Assembly: GCA_900469615.1 (NCBI GenBank)
Contig: UBYA01000020.1
Location: 41,992-105,991, forward strand
From: Hyphomicrobiales bacterium
Lineage (GTDB): Bacteria > Pseudomonadota > Alphaproteobacteria > Rhizobiales > Rhizobiaceae
Length of the DNA: 64,000 nucleotides
Direction of reading: 5' to 3'
The notes below the pieces were generated by a model that saw only the letters and a program-made list of their open reading frames with translations, did no database searches and had not been told where the DNA came from. Position 1 is the first letter of the stretch, and every line of letters starts with the position of its first letter. The position numbers and the translations under genes are program-made. Below are positions 8,920 through 17,912 of the stretch, in pieces.

Positions 8920-9513
8920 ATGAAAGACCCGGAGTCAAAGGCAACGAACGTTTCAACTGTTGGACCGGGAAAGGCAAAAGCCGCCGGACTGCCCGGCCTT
9001 CGCGGTCACGACCATACGGGACTTACGGTGCCGGACATGAAGCAGGCGATCGATTTCTTCGAGAATGTGCTGGGCTGCAAGGTCGCAATGTCGTTCGGGC
9101 CGTTTGCCGACGACAAGGGCACCTTCATGACCGATCTGCTTGGTGTCGACCCCAAGGCTGAAATAAAGCAGATAGTGCAAGTTCGCTGCGGTTTCGGATC
9201 GAACATAGAGCTGTTCGAATATTCGGCTCCCGATCAGCGCGACCTCAAGCAGAGGAACAGCGACATCGGCGCGTTCCATATCTCGCTCTACGTCGACGAC
9301 ATCGATGCGGCAAAGGCTTATCTCGACAGCAGGAACGTTGAAACGCGGTTAGGGCCGCTCCCGATCAACGATGGCCCGGCCGCAGGCCAGTCGATCCTTT
9401 ACTTCCAGGCACCATGGGGTCTGCAATTCGAGGCAATCAGCTATCCCAGGGGCATGGCCTATGAAAAAGATGCCGAAACCGTGCTGTGGAATCCGAAAGA
9501 TCCAGCCAAGTGA
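8920..9513 (+). CDS. VOC (glyoxalase/dioxygenase fold) family protein
   Basis: A 197-residue single-module VOC protein. The start ATG 8920 follows AGAAAGGGAACG. Both beta-alpha-beta-beta-beta halves are present: DHTGLTVPDMKQAIDFF near residue 31, ELFEY in the middle, FHISLYVDDIDAAKAYL, then LQFEAISYP. The H-E-H-E metal-ligand set of VOC enzymes therefore looks complete. It lies at the end of the ABC operon and converges on the CoA-ligase gene. Lyase, isomerase or dioxygenase activity on a pathway intermediate are all possible; no specific reaction can be assigned. Confidence 0.8.
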   Translation: MKDPESKATNVSTVGPGKAKAAGLPGLRGHDHTGLTVPDMKQAIDFFENVLGCKVAMSFGPFADDKGTFMTDLLGVDPKAEIKQIVQVRCGFGSNIELFEYSAPDQRDLKQRNSDIGAFHISLYVDDIDAAKAYLDSRNVETRLGPLPINDGPAAGQSILYFQAPWGLQFEAISYPRGMAYEKDAETVLWNPKDPAK

Positions 9514-9546
9514 AACGAGGCGGGATACCGTCCGCCGACGGTATCC

Positions 9547-11160
9547 TCAGCTACGCAGGCGGAAGCGCTGTATCTTGCCGGATTCCGTCTTCGGCAAGGC
9601 ATCCACGAAGACGATGGAGCGCGGATACTTGTAGGGCGCGATGACCGCCTTGACGTGATCCTGCAGCGCCTTGACGAGCAGATCCGAGCCGATGACGCCG
9701 GGCGTCAGGACCACATGGGCCTGAACGATATGGCCGCGGTCCTCGTCCGGCTTGCCGATGACGGCGCATTCCAGCACGTCGGAATGTGAAAGAAGCGCGG
9801 CTTCCACTTCCGGCCCGGCGATATTGTAGCCGGCCGAAAGAATGATGTCGTCGGAACGCGCGGCGAAATGAAAATAGCCGTCCTCGTCCTGAATGAAGCT
9901 GTCGCCGGTCAGGTTCCAGCCATCGCGCACATAATCGGCCTGGCGGTGATCTGCGAGATAGCGGCAGCCGATCGGCCCGCGAACCACCAGTTTGCCGATC
10001 GTACCGCGCGGGACCTCGTTCATCTCGTCATCGACGACGCGAGCCTCGTAGCCCGCCAGCGGCTTGCCCGTGGAGTTCGGCTTGGCGTCGGACAGCCGGT
10101 TCGAAATGAAGATATGCAGCATTTCCGTCGAGCCGATGCCGTCGAGGATCGGCTTGCCGGTCTTGCGCGTCCATTCTTCGAAGATCGGTCCGGGCAGGGT
10201 CTCGCCGGCCGAAACCGCAACTCGAAGCGAAGAGAGATCTGCCCCCTCCTCCATCGCCGCCAGCATGGCGCGATAGGCCGTCGGCGCGGTGAAGCTGATC
10301 GTCGCGCCATATTCCTGGATAATCTCGACCATGTTCTTCGGCGAGGCGTTTTCAAGCAAGGCCGTCGATGCGCCGAAGCGCAGCGGGAAGACCACCAGAC
10401 CGCCGAGTCCGAAGGTGAACGCGATCGGCGGCGAGCCGATGAAGACATCCTCGGGCGTGACCTGCAGCACCTCCTTGGCATAGGCATCGGCGATAATCAG
10501 GATATCCCGATGAAAATGCATCGTGGCCTTGGGCACGCCGGTCGAACCCGAGGTGAAGCCGAGCAGCGCCACGTCGTCACGCCCGGTCTTGACCGGCTCG
10601 AAGCGCACAGGCTTGTTGAGCGCGATGCGGTCGAGTTCGGCATCGTGATTGGCTGTGCCGTCGAAGCCGACCACCTGCTTCAGGAAGCGGCTGTCCTTCG
10701 CCACCGTGACCAGTTCCTCGAGCAGCCGCGTATCGCAGAGCGCAAAGGAAATCTCCGCCTTGTCGATAATCTTCGAAAGCTCGCCGGCCCGCAGCATCGG
10801 CATGGTGTTGACGGCAACCGCGCCGACCTTCGTCACCGCCAGCCAGCAGGCAATCATCGCGGGGTTGTTTCCGGAACGGATGAGAACGCGATTGCCGGGC
10901 TTGACGCCGAAATTCTCGACGAGGGCGTGCGCGATGCGATTGGTCCAGTCCGCTAGTTCCTTATAGGTGCGGCGGCGGCCATTGCCGATCAGGGCCACAT
11001 TGTCGCCGAAGCCCTTTTCGACCATCCGGTCGCTGAGTTCGAAGCCGGCATTCAACCACTCCGGATAGTCGAAGCCATCCATCAGCAACTCGGGCCATTC
11101 GCTGAAAGGCGGCAGATTGTCCCGCGTGAATGTATCGGTATGACCGGTCGGTCCCAGCAT
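9547..11160 (-). CDS. Benzoate/2-aminobenzoate-CoA ligase family protein
   Basis: AMP-forming acyl-CoA synthetase of 537 residues that would activate an aromatic acid to its CoA thioester. The P-loop-like motif is FTSGSTGVPKATMH, the adenine region is DGIGSTEMLHIFISN, the hinge region contains WNLTGDSF and DDIILSAGYNIAGPEVE, and the C-terminal catalytic lysine motif is PKTESGKIQRF. EMLHIF is typical of the benzoate-CoA ligase branch. The gene is divergent from the 2-aminobenzoyl-CoA monooxygenase/reductase homologue across 300 bp, the arrangement expected for the anthranilate route (abmG-like). Benzoate or salicylate specificity remains possible. Confidence 0.88.
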   Translation of the reverse strand: MLGPTGHTDTFTRDNLPPFSEWPELLMDGFDYPEWLNAGFELSDRMVEKGFGDNVALIGNGRRRTYKELADWTNRIAHALVENFGVKPGNRVLIRSGNNPAMIACWLAVTKVGAVAVNTMPMLRAGELSKIIDKAEISFALCDTRLLEELVTVAKDSRFLKQVVGFDGTANHDAELDRIALNKPVRFEPVKTGRDDVALLGFTSGSTGVPKATMHFHRDILIIADAYAKEVLQVTPEDVFIGSPPIAFTFGLGGLVVFPLRFGASTALLENASPKNMVEIIQEYGATISFTAPTAYRAMLAAMEEGADLSSLRVAVSAGETLPGPIFEEWTRKTGKPILDGIGSTEMLHIFISNRLSDAKPNSTGKPLAGYEARVVDDEMNEVPRGTIGKLVVRGPIGCRYLADHRQADYVRDGWNLTGDSFIQDEDGYFHFAARSDDIILSAGYNIAGPEVEAALLSHSDVLECAVIGKPDEDRGHIVQAHVVLTPGVIGSDLLVKALQDHVKAVIAPYKYPRSIVFVDALPKTESGKIQRFRLRS

Positions 11161-11274
11161 TGCCTCGCTCCCACATTCTTCTCGATCAAACCGCCATCAT
11201 CGCCGCCTCCCCCAAGAACGGCATGCATGGCGTGCCAAAAAGATCGCATTGAAGATAGAATTGTTCAAGCGAGA

Positions 11275-11294
11275 AATTTTAAGTCTAAACTATT
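11275..11294. promoter_or_regulatory. Putative operator copy 3 (ligase side)
   Basis: AATTTTAAGTCTAAACTATT agrees with the 3371 copy at 15 of 20 positions and has imperfect dyad symmetry. It lies about 115 bp upstream of the ligase start, within the 300 bp divergent gap 11161-11460, which otherwise holds AT-rich promoter-like DNA and no gene. Confidence 0.42.
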
Positions 11295-11404
11295 TCTGAT
11301 TTACCATTGATTCTAAATGACTATTTTCGAGTTTCAGACGACTGCCGCGTACAGCGGGCCGCAGATTCCGGCGGGATGAGCCTTGACGAATGGCAGCGAC
11401 AAGA

Positions 11405-11424
11405 TATTTTAAACTTAAATGATT
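11405..11424. promoter_or_regulatory. Putative operator copy 4 (monooxygenase/reductase side)
   Basis: TATTTTAAACTTAAATGATT carries the dyad TTTAA-AC-TTAAA and lies 37 bp before the monooxygenase/reductase start. It matches 3371-3390 at 16 of 20 positions. Its placement near the expected start of transcription would suit repression. Confidence 0.5.
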
Positions 11425-11460
11425 TCGCGACAGGCTCCGGCCTCAAAGGAGGGATAAGCG

Positions 11461-13779
11461 ATGCGTATCGTCTGTATCGGCGGCGGCCCCGCAGGACTCT
11501 ACTTCGCGCTTCTGATGAAGAAGCTCCATCCTGAACATTCGATCCGCGTGGTGGAACGCAATCGCCCCTACGACACCTTCGGCTGGGGCGTCGTCTTTTC
11601 CGACGCGACAATGGTATCGATGCGCGAGTGGGACCCTGAAAGTGCTGCCGAGATCGAGGATGCCTTCAACCATTGGGACGATATCGAGGTTCTGTTCAAG
11701 GGCACGCGCCAGCGCACCTCCGGCCACGGTTTCGTCGGCATCGGCCGCAAGAAGCTGCTCAATATCCTCCAACGTCGCTGCGAGGCACTCGGCGTCGAGC
11801 TGATCTTCGAAACGGAGGTCGATTCCGATCTCGATTACCCCGACGCGGATCTGGTGATCGGCTCGGACGGCCTCAACTCCAAGATCCGCAATCATTATCC
11901 GGAGGTTTTTCAGCCGGATATGATCACACGGCCGAACCGCTACATCTGGCTCGGCACCAACAAGCTTTTCGACGCCTTCACCTTCGATTTCCGCCGCACC
12001 GATCACGGCTGGTTCCAGGCGCATATCTACAAGTTCGACGATCAGACCTCGACCTTCATCGTCGAGACCACCGAGGAAGCCTATCTCGCCCACGGCCTCG
12101 ACAAGGTGGATCAGGATGGCTCCATCGCCTTCTGCGAGAACCTGTTTGCCGAAGTGCTCGAAGGCTCGTCGCTGATGACCAATGCCCGTCATGTCCGGGG
12201 ATCGGCCTGGCTGAACTTCAACCGCCTGATTTGCGGCAAGTGGAGCCATTTCAACGGCAATTCGCATGTCGTGCTGATGGGCGATGCCGCCCACACCGCG
12301 CATTTCGCCATCGGCTCCGGCACCAAGCTCGCCATCGATGACGCCATCGAATTGACCCGCCAGTTCCAGATCCACGGGCACGAGAAGGACAAGATACCGG
12401 CCGTCCTCGAAACCTACGAGGAAATCCGCCGCGTCGACGTCGCCCGCATCCAGAACGCCGCCCGCAATGCCATGGAATGGTTCGAAGTCGTCGGACGCCG
12501 CTATGCCGATACGCTCGAGCCGCCGCAGTTCATGTATTCCATGCTCACGCGCTCGCAGCGCATCAGCCACGAGAATCTGAGGCTCCGGGACAAGACCTGG
12601 CTCGAAGGCTATGAGCGCTGGTTCGCCGAGAAATCCGGCCTTACCGTCGGCAACGACCGGTGCCTGCCGCCGATGTTCACGCCCTACAAGCTGCGCGATG
12701 TCCAGCTCGTCAACCGCATCGTCATGTCGCCGATGGCGATGTATTCCGCCGAGGACGGTGTGATGAACGATTTCCACATCGTCCATCTCGGCTCGCGCGC
12801 GCTCGGCGGCGCCGGATTGATCTTCGCGGAAATGACCTGCGTCACCCCGGACGCACGCATCACGCCCGGCTGCCTCGGCCTGTGGAACGAGGAGCAGGTG
12901 ACGCAGTGGAAACGGCTTGTCGATTTCGTTCACATGAACAGCGCCGCCAAGGTCGGCATCCAGATCGGCCATGCCGGGCGCAAGGGCGCGACGAAGCTCG
13001 CCTGGGAAGGGATCGACCAGCCGCTCGCCGAAGGCGGCTGGCCGCTGATCTCCGCATCGGCGATCCCCTATCTCAAGAACAGCCAGGTGCCGAAGGCCAT
13101 GGATCGCGCCGATATGGACCGCGTCAAGGCCGACTTCATCCGCTCGACGGAACTGGCGGTCGAAACCGGCGCCGACTGGCTGGAGCTGCATTGTGCCCAC
13201 GGCTATCTGCTGTCGAGCTTCCTGTCGCCACTGACCAATGTGCGCGACGACGAGTATGGCGGCAGCCATGAAAACCGCGCCCGCTACCCGCTGGAAATCT
13301 TCCATGCGATACGGGCGATCTGGCCCGCGGACAAGCCGATTTCGGTTCGTCTTTCCTGCCACGACTGGACGGACGGCGGCAACACGCCGGAAGATGCTGC
13401 AATCTTCGCCCGCATGTTCAAGGAGGCCGGCGCCGACCTGATCGACTGCTCTTCCGGCCAGGTCTCGAAGCAGGAAAAGCCGGTCTATGGCCGCCTGTTC
13501 CAGACGCCCTTCTCCGACAAGATCCGCAACGAGATCGGCATCCCGACGATCGCCGTCGGCGCGATCTCGGAGGCCGACCATGCCAATTCGATCATCGCCG
13601 CCGGCCGTGCCGACCTTTGCGCCGTCGCGCGCCCGCATCTGGCGGACCCGGCCTGGTCGCTACACGAGGCCGCCAAGATCGGCCTGACTTCCATTCCCTG
13701 GCCGAAGCAATATGTTTCCGGCAAGATGCAGTATGAAACCAATCTCGCCCGCGCGGCCGCAGCCGCACCGGCAAAATGA
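11461..13779 (+). CDS. Bifunctional 2-aminobenzoyl-CoA monooxygenase/reductase (salicylyl-CoA 5-hydroxylase-like)
   Basis: A 772-residue fusion. Residues 1 to about 390 form a class A flavin monooxygenase: FAD-binding CIGGGPAGLYFA at the N-terminus and the second FAD motif LMGDAAHTAHFAIGSG. Residues about 401-772 form an old-yellow-enzyme domain: MFTPYKLRDVQLVNRIVMSP, GIQIGHAGRKG, ELHCAHGYLLSSFLSP and later VARPHLADP. This architecture and length fit Azoarcus evansii 2-aminobenzoyl-CoA monooxygenase/reductase, which hydroxylates and then reduces the ring to a non-aromatic 2-amino-5-oxocyclohexene carboxyl-CoA. First gene of an eight-gene operon; GGAGG precedes the ATG. Confidence 0.93.
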   Translation: MRIVCIGGGPAGLYFALLMKKLHPEHSIRVVERNRPYDTFGWGVVFSDATMVSMREWDPESAAEIEDAFNHWDDIEVLFKGTRQRTSGHGFVGIGRKKLLNILQRRCEALGVELIFETEVDSDLDYPDADLVIGSDGLNSKIRNHYPEVFQPDMITRPNRYIWLGTNKLFDAFTFDFRRTDHGWFQAHIYKFDDQTSTFIVETTEEAYLAHGLDKVDQDGSIAFCENLFAEVLEGSSLMTNARHVRGSAWLNFNRLICGKWSHFNGNSHVVLMGDAAHTAHFAIGSGTKLAIDDAIELTRQFQIHGHEKDKIPAVLETYEEIRRVDVARIQNAARNAMEWFEVVGRRYADTLEPPQFMYSMLTRSQRISHENLRLRDKTWLEGYERWFAEKSGLTVGNDRCLPPMFTPYKLRDVQLVNRIVMSPMAMYSAEDGVMNDFHIVHLGSRALGGAGLIFAEMTCVTPDARITPGCLGLWNEEQVTQWKRLVDFVHMNSAAKVGIQIGHAGRKGATKLAWEGIDQPLAEGGWPLISASAIPYLKNSQVPKAMDRADMDRVKADFIRSTELAVETGADWLELHCAHGYLLSSFLSPLTNVRDDEYGGSHENRARYPLEIFHAIRAIWPADKPISVRLSCHDWTDGGNTPEDAAIFARMFKEAGADLIDCSSGQVSKQEKPVYGRLFQTPFSDKIRNEIGIPTIAVGAISEADHANSIIAAGRADLCAVARPHLADPAWSLHEAAKIGLTSIPWPKQYVSGKMQYETNLARAAAAAPAK

Positions 13780-13786
13780 GGATGAG

Positions 13787-14566
13787 ATGACGACTTCGGG
13801 CAAACTCGCCGGCCGTCACGCCCTCGTCACCGGGGCCGGCAGCGGCATCGGCGCCGCGATCGCCAAGGCGCTCGCGGCCGAAGGGGCTAATGTCAGCCTG
13901 GCGGGACGCCGCAGGGAGCCGCTGGAAGCGGTCGCTGCCGAACTCGGTGCGGCTGCATTCGTCGTCGATGGCTTCGATGTCACGAGCCCCGAAGCCGTGG
14001 CTCAAGGTCTCGCCAAGGCACGCGAAACATTCGGCCCGGTGGATATCCTCGTCAACAATGCCGGCGAAGCGCCGAGCGCGCCCTTCGAGAAGACGAGCCT
14101 GGAGGCATGGAACCATGTCCTGTCGGTCGATCTCACCGGGGTCTTCCTAGTGACGCAGGCAGCCCTTTCCGACCTGAAAGCCTACGGCCCCGGCGCACGG
14201 ATCATCAACGTCGCCTCGACGGCCGGCCTGAAGGGATATGGCTACGTTTCCGCCTATGTCGCCGCCAAACATGGCGTCGTCGGCCTCACCCGCTCGCTGG
14301 CGCTGGAACTTGCCAGAACCGGTATCACCGTCAATGCCGTCTGCCCCGGCTTCACCGACACGCCGATCATCCAGCGCTCGATCGAGACGATCGTCGCAAA
14401 GACCGGGCGTACGCCGGAACAGGCGCTTGCCGAGTTCACCAAGTCCAATCCGCAGGGACGGCTCGTCAAGCCGGAAGAGGTTGCAGATACCGTATCGTGG
14501 CTGGCATCGCCGGCCGCGGCATCGATCAATGGACAGGCAATCGCGATTGCCGGTGGAGAGGTTTGA
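13787..14566 (+). CDS. SDR-family NAD(P)-dependent dehydrogenase
   Basis: Classical short-chain dehydrogenase of 259 residues. The cofactor motif is VTGAGSGIGAAIA, NNAG is present, and the catalytic pair YxxxK is Y157-V-A-A-K161. The start ATG 13787 follows the monooxygenase stop by 7 bp and is preceded by GAGGATGAG; upstream in-frame extension lies inside the previous gene. In the pathway it probably oxidises or reduces a hydroxy/oxo group on the alicyclic or ring-opened CoA ester. No residue reveals the substrate. Confidence 0.9.
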   Translation: MTTSGKLAGRHALVTGAGSGIGAAIAKALAAEGANVSLAGRRREPLEAVAAELGAAAFVVDGFDVTSPEAVAQGLAKARETFGPVDILVNNAGEAPSAPFEKTSLEAWNHVLSVDLTGVFLVTQAALSDLKAYGPGARIINVASTAGLKGYGYVSAYVAAKHGVVGLTRSLALELARTGITVNAVCPGFTDTPIIQRSIETIVAKTGRTPEQALAEFTKSNPQGRLVKPEEVADTVSWLASPAAASINGQAIAIAGGEV

Positions 14567-14571
14567 ACGCG

Positions 14572-15423
14572 ATGAGCGATCGGGACATGACGATGAAGGG
14601 ACATCTGAAGCCCTTCAAGGATTTGAAGCCTGAGCATTTCCTCTGGGATGTCAGCGAGGACGGCCGCGTCGCCACCATCCGCCTGAACCGCCCCGAGCGT
14701 AAGAACCCGCTGACCTTCGACAGCTACGCGGAGCTGCGCGATCTCTTCCGCGACCTCGTCTATGCATCGGATATCCGCGCCATCGTGCTGACCGGCGCCG
14801 GCGGCAACTTCTCCTCCGGCGGCGACGTCTTCGAGATCATCGAGCCTCTGACCCGCATGGCGATGCCGGAGCTTCTGGCTTTCACCCGCATGACCGGCGA
14901 TCTCGTCAAGGCGATGCGCAAATGCCCGCAGCCGATCATCTCGGCAGTGGACGGCATCTGCGCCGGCGCTGGCGCGATCCTCGCCATGGCCTCCGATCTG
15001 AGGCTTGCAACGCCGGAAGCCAAGACCGCCTTCCTCTTCACCCGCGTCGGCCTTGCCGGCGCCGATATGGGCGCCTGCGGCATCCTGCCCCGCATCATCG
15101 GCCAGGGCCGCGCCGCCGAGCTTCTCTATACGGGCCGCTCGATGACGGCGGCGGAGGGACAGGCCTGGGGCTTCTATAACGGCCTGCACGCCACCACCGA
15201 TCTGGAGCAGGAAGCAGTCAAGCTCGCCCGTTCGCTGGCCGACGGCCCCTGGTTCGCGCACGGCATGACCAAGACCATGCTGAACCAGGAATGGGCGATG
15301 GGCATTGATGAAATGATCGAATCCGAGGCGCAGGCGCAGGCGATCTGCATGGCGACGCAGGATTTCCGCCGCGCCTTCGAAGCCTTCGCCGCCAAGCGCC
15401 GGCCGGAATTCCAGGGGGATTGA
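14572..15423 (+). CDS. Crotonase-superfamily protein lacking both hydratase glutamates
   Basis: A 283-residue enoyl-CoA hydratase/isomerase-fold protein; ATG 14572 has GGAGAGG upstream. The oxyanion-hole segments FSSGGD and GICAGAGAILAM are clear. Aligned by eye with rat crotonase, the two catalytic glutamates are replaced: I136 for Glu144 and R158 for Glu164. An aspartate, D165 in GLAGADMGACGILPR, occupies the position used by PaaG-type isomerases. A simple hydratase is therefore unlikely; isomerase or C-C hydrolase chemistry is possible. The operon separately encodes a FadJ-like enzyme with intact glutamates, so this protein probably does a pathway-specific step. Confidence 0.85.
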   Translation: MSDRDMTMKGHLKPFKDLKPEHFLWDVSEDGRVATIRLNRPERKNPLTFDSYAELRDLFRDLVYASDIRAIVLTGAGGNFSSGGDVFEIIEPLTRMAMPELLAFTRMTGDLVKAMRKCPQPIISAVDGICAGAGAILAMASDLRLATPEAKTAFLFTRVGLAGADMGACGILPRIIGQGRAAELLYTGRSMTAAEGQAWGFYNGLHATTDLEQEAVKLARSLADGPWFAHGMTKTMLNQEWAMGIDEMIESEAQAQAICMATQDFRRAFEAFAAKRRPEFQGD

Positions 15424-15427
15424 ACCG

Positions 15428-16606
15428 ATGTCCACGGCAAGCAGCCTCGCCGGCCCGACCCGCGATCATCTGGATTGGCCCTTCTTCGAGGAGCGCCATC
15501 GCCGTTTCGCCGCCGAGGTCGATGCCTTCGCAAAGTCCGGCGTCATGGCTTCGATCGATCATGCCGATGTCGATGGCGCCTGCCGCAAGCTGGTCAAGGC
15601 GCTGGGCGAAGCCGGGCTTCTGACCGCCGCGACCGGGTCCTCCGACAGCGAACCGCTGATCGATTCCCGCATGGTCTGCCTCGCCCGCGAAACGCTGGCC
15701 TGGCACGACGGCCTTGCCGATTTCGCCTTCGCCATGCAGGGCCTCGGCACGGGCGCCATCGGCCTTTCCGGCTCGCCCGAACTGCGTTCGGCCGTTCTGC
15801 CCAAGGTGCGCTCGGGCGATTGGCTGTCTGCTTTCGCGCTGTCCGAGAAGGATGCCGGCTCCGATGTGGCGGCCATGAGCTGCGCTGCACGCCTCGACGG
15901 CGAGCACTATGTCCTTGATGGCGAGAAGACCTGGATTTCCAACGGCGGCATCGCCGATGTCTATACGGTCTTTGCCCGCACCGGCGAAGCGTCGGGAACG
16001 CGCGGCATCTCGGCCTTCGTCGTCTTTGCCGACGATCCCGGCTTCTCGATTGCCGAACGCATCGAGGTGATTGCGCCGCATCCGCTGGCGACGATCCGCT
16101 TCGACAATTGCCGTATTCCCGCCTCGCGCCGCCTCGGCGCGCCGGGCGAAGGCTTCAAGATCGCCATGCGCACGCTCGATATCTTCCGCGCTTCGGTCGC
16201 CGCCGCCGGCCTCGGCTTTGCCCGCCGCGCGCTTGATGAATCTCTTGCCCATGCGCGTGCGCGTCCGATGTTCGGCGCCACCCTTGCCGACCTTCAGTTG
16301 ACGCAGGCCGCTCTCGGCGATATGGCGACCGGCATCGACGCGGCGGCACTGCTCACCTACCGGGCAGCCTGGCGTCGCGACGTGCAGCGCTTGCCGACGA
16401 CGCGCGAGGCGGCCATGGCCAAGATGACGGCGACGGAAACCGCGCAGAGCGTCATCGACCGTGCCGTGCAGCTTTTTGGCGGGCGCGGCGTGAAGTCGGG
16501 CGAGATAACGGAAAAACTCTATCGGGAAATCCGCGCGCTTCGTATCTATGAAGGTGCGACGGAAGTTCAGAAACTCATCGTCGCGCGCGAACTTCTGAAG
16601 ACCTAG
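15428..16606 (+). CDS. Acyl-CoA dehydrogenase
   Basis: FAD-dependent acyl-CoA dehydrogenase of 392 residues, starting 4 bp after the crotonase stop. The FAD/substrate motif region reads AFALSEKDAGSDVAAM, then GEKTWISNGGIADVY. Near the C-terminus VQLFGGRGVKSGEITEKLYR and IYEGATEVQKLIVAREL carry the family signature; E375 is the expected catalytic base. It would introduce a double bond into an alicyclic or ring-opened acyl-CoA in the anthranilate pathway. Confidence 0.9.
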   Translation: MSTASSLAGPTRDHLDWPFFEERHRRFAAEVDAFAKSGVMASIDHADVDGACRKLVKALGEAGLLTAATGSSDSEPLIDSRMVCLARETLAWHDGLADFAFAMQGLGTGAIGLSGSPELRSAVLPKVRSGDWLSAFALSEKDAGSDVAAMSCAARLDGEHYVLDGEKTWISNGGIADVYTVFARTGEASGTRGISAFVVFADDPGFSIAERIEVIAPHPLATIRFDNCRIPASRRLGAPGEGFKIAMRTLDIFRASVAAAGLGFARRALDESLAHARARPMFGATLADLQLTQAALGDMATGIDAAALLTYRAAWRRDVQRLPTTREAAMAKMTATETAQSVIDRAVQLFGGRGVKSGEITEKLYREIRALRIYEGATEVQKLIVARELLKT

Positions 16607-16722
16607 GGCAATGCCGGGAAAAACGCCGAGCGGTTTCCCCTCGGGATTGCGTGAGACAAGGAAAATTGAGCAGTTCGGGGCCGACTGGACATATCGAACC
16701 GCTCCAATGGGAGATTAAGAGC

Positions 16723-17904
16723 ATGAGCCGCGAGATTTTCGACTGGGCCGACCCGTTCCGGCTGACGGAGCAACTCACCGACGACGAACGCATGGTGCTG
16801 GACACGGCGCATTCCTATGCGCAGGAAAAGCTCGGCCCCCGCGTGCTCGAAGCTTTCCGCAACGAAAAGACCGATCCGGCGATCTTCCGCGAAATGGGCG
16901 AACTCGGCCTGCTCGGCCCGACGATCTCCCCCGAATATGGCGGTGCCGGCCTCAGCTACGTCGCCTACGGGCTGATCGCCCGCGAAGTCGAACGCGTCGA
17001 CAGCGGCTATCGCTCGATGATGAGCGTCCAGTCCTCGCTCGTCATGGTGCCGATCGAAACCTTCGGTTCGGAAGCGCAGAAGCAGAAATACCTGCCGAAG
17101 CTTGCGACCGGCGAATGGATCGGCTGCTTCGGCCTGACCGAGCCGAACCACGGTTCCGATCCCGGCTCGATGGTCACGCGGGCAAAGAAGGTCGACGGCG
17201 GCTACAGCCTGACCGGCGCCAAGACCTGGATCTCCAACGCGCCGATCGCCGATGTCTTCGTCGTCTGGGCGAAGACCGAGGATGGACTCATCCGTGGCTT
17301 CATCCTTGAAAAGGGCTGGAAGGGCCTGTCCGCACCTGCTATCCACGGCAAGGTGGGCCTGCGCGCCTCCATCACCGGCGAAGTGGTCATGGACAATGTG
17401 TTCGTGCCGGAAGAAAACCTGCTGCCGAGCGTTTCCGGCCTCAAGGGTCCTTTCACCTGCCTGAATTCGGCGCGTTTCGGCATTGCCTGGGGCGCGCTCG
17501 GCGCGGCTGAGGATTGCTATGCCAAGGCACGGCAATATGTGCTGGACCGCAAGCAGTTCGGCCGGCCGCTGGCCGCCAACCAGCTCATCCAGAAGAAGCT
17601 CGCCGACATGGTGACGGAAATCACGCTCGGACTGCAGGGTTGCCTGCGCCTAGGCCGCATGAAGGAAGAAGGCCATCCGCCCGTGGAACTGACCTCCATC
17701 CTCAAGCGCAACAGTTGCGGCAAGGCGCTGGATATCGCCCGCGCCGCGCGCGACATGCTGGGCGGTAACGGCATTTCCGATGAGTTCGGCGTCGCCCGCC
17801 ATCTCGTCAACCTCGAAGTGGTCAATACCTACGAGGGCACGCACGACATTCACGCCCTCATCCTCGGCCGCGCCATCACCGGCATCGCCGCCTTTTCGAA
17901 CTGA
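16723..17904 (+). CDS. Glutaryl-CoA dehydrogenase-like acyl-CoA dehydrogenase
   Basis: A 393-residue protein of the glutaryl-CoA dehydrogenase branch, which oxidises and decarboxylates glutaryl-CoA to crotonyl-CoA. Seen motifs: RSMMSVQSSLVM, CFGLTEPNHGSDPGSM, KTWISNAPIADVFVVWAK, NCSGKALDIAR-like NSCGKALDIARAARDMLGG, and the catalytic NTYEGTHDIHALILGRAITG with E371, matching human Glu370. ATG 16723 follows GGGAGATTAAGAGC; earlier in-frame ATG 16651 lacks a ribosome site. A 116 bp gap precedes it. GcdH normally serves lysine and tryptophan breakdown; here it probably drains a dicarboxylic CoA product. Confidence 0.88.
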   Translation: MSREIFDWADPFRLTEQLTDDERMVLDTAHSYAQEKLGPRVLEAFRNEKTDPAIFREMGELGLLGPTISPEYGGAGLSYVAYGLIAREVERVDSGYRSMMSVQSSLVMVPIETFGSEAQKQKYLPKLATGEWIGCFGLTEPNHGSDPGSMVTRAKKVDGGYSLTGAKTWISNAPIADVFVVWAKTEDGLIRGFILEKGWKGLSAPAIHGKVGLRASITGEVVMDNVFVPEENLLPSVSGLKGPFTCLNSARFGIAWGALGAAEDCYAKARQYVLDRKQFGRPLAANQLIQKKLADMVTEITLGLQGCLRLGRMKEEGHPPVELTSILKRNSCGKALDIARAARDMLGGNGISDEFGVARHLVNLEVVNTYEGTHDIHALILGRAITGIAAFSN

Positions 17905-17912
17905 GGCCCGAC

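Noticed and set aside
11443..13638. 731-codon open frame on the minus strand
   Set aside because: Antisense to the monooxygenase/reductase fusion, whose two domains are unmistakable.
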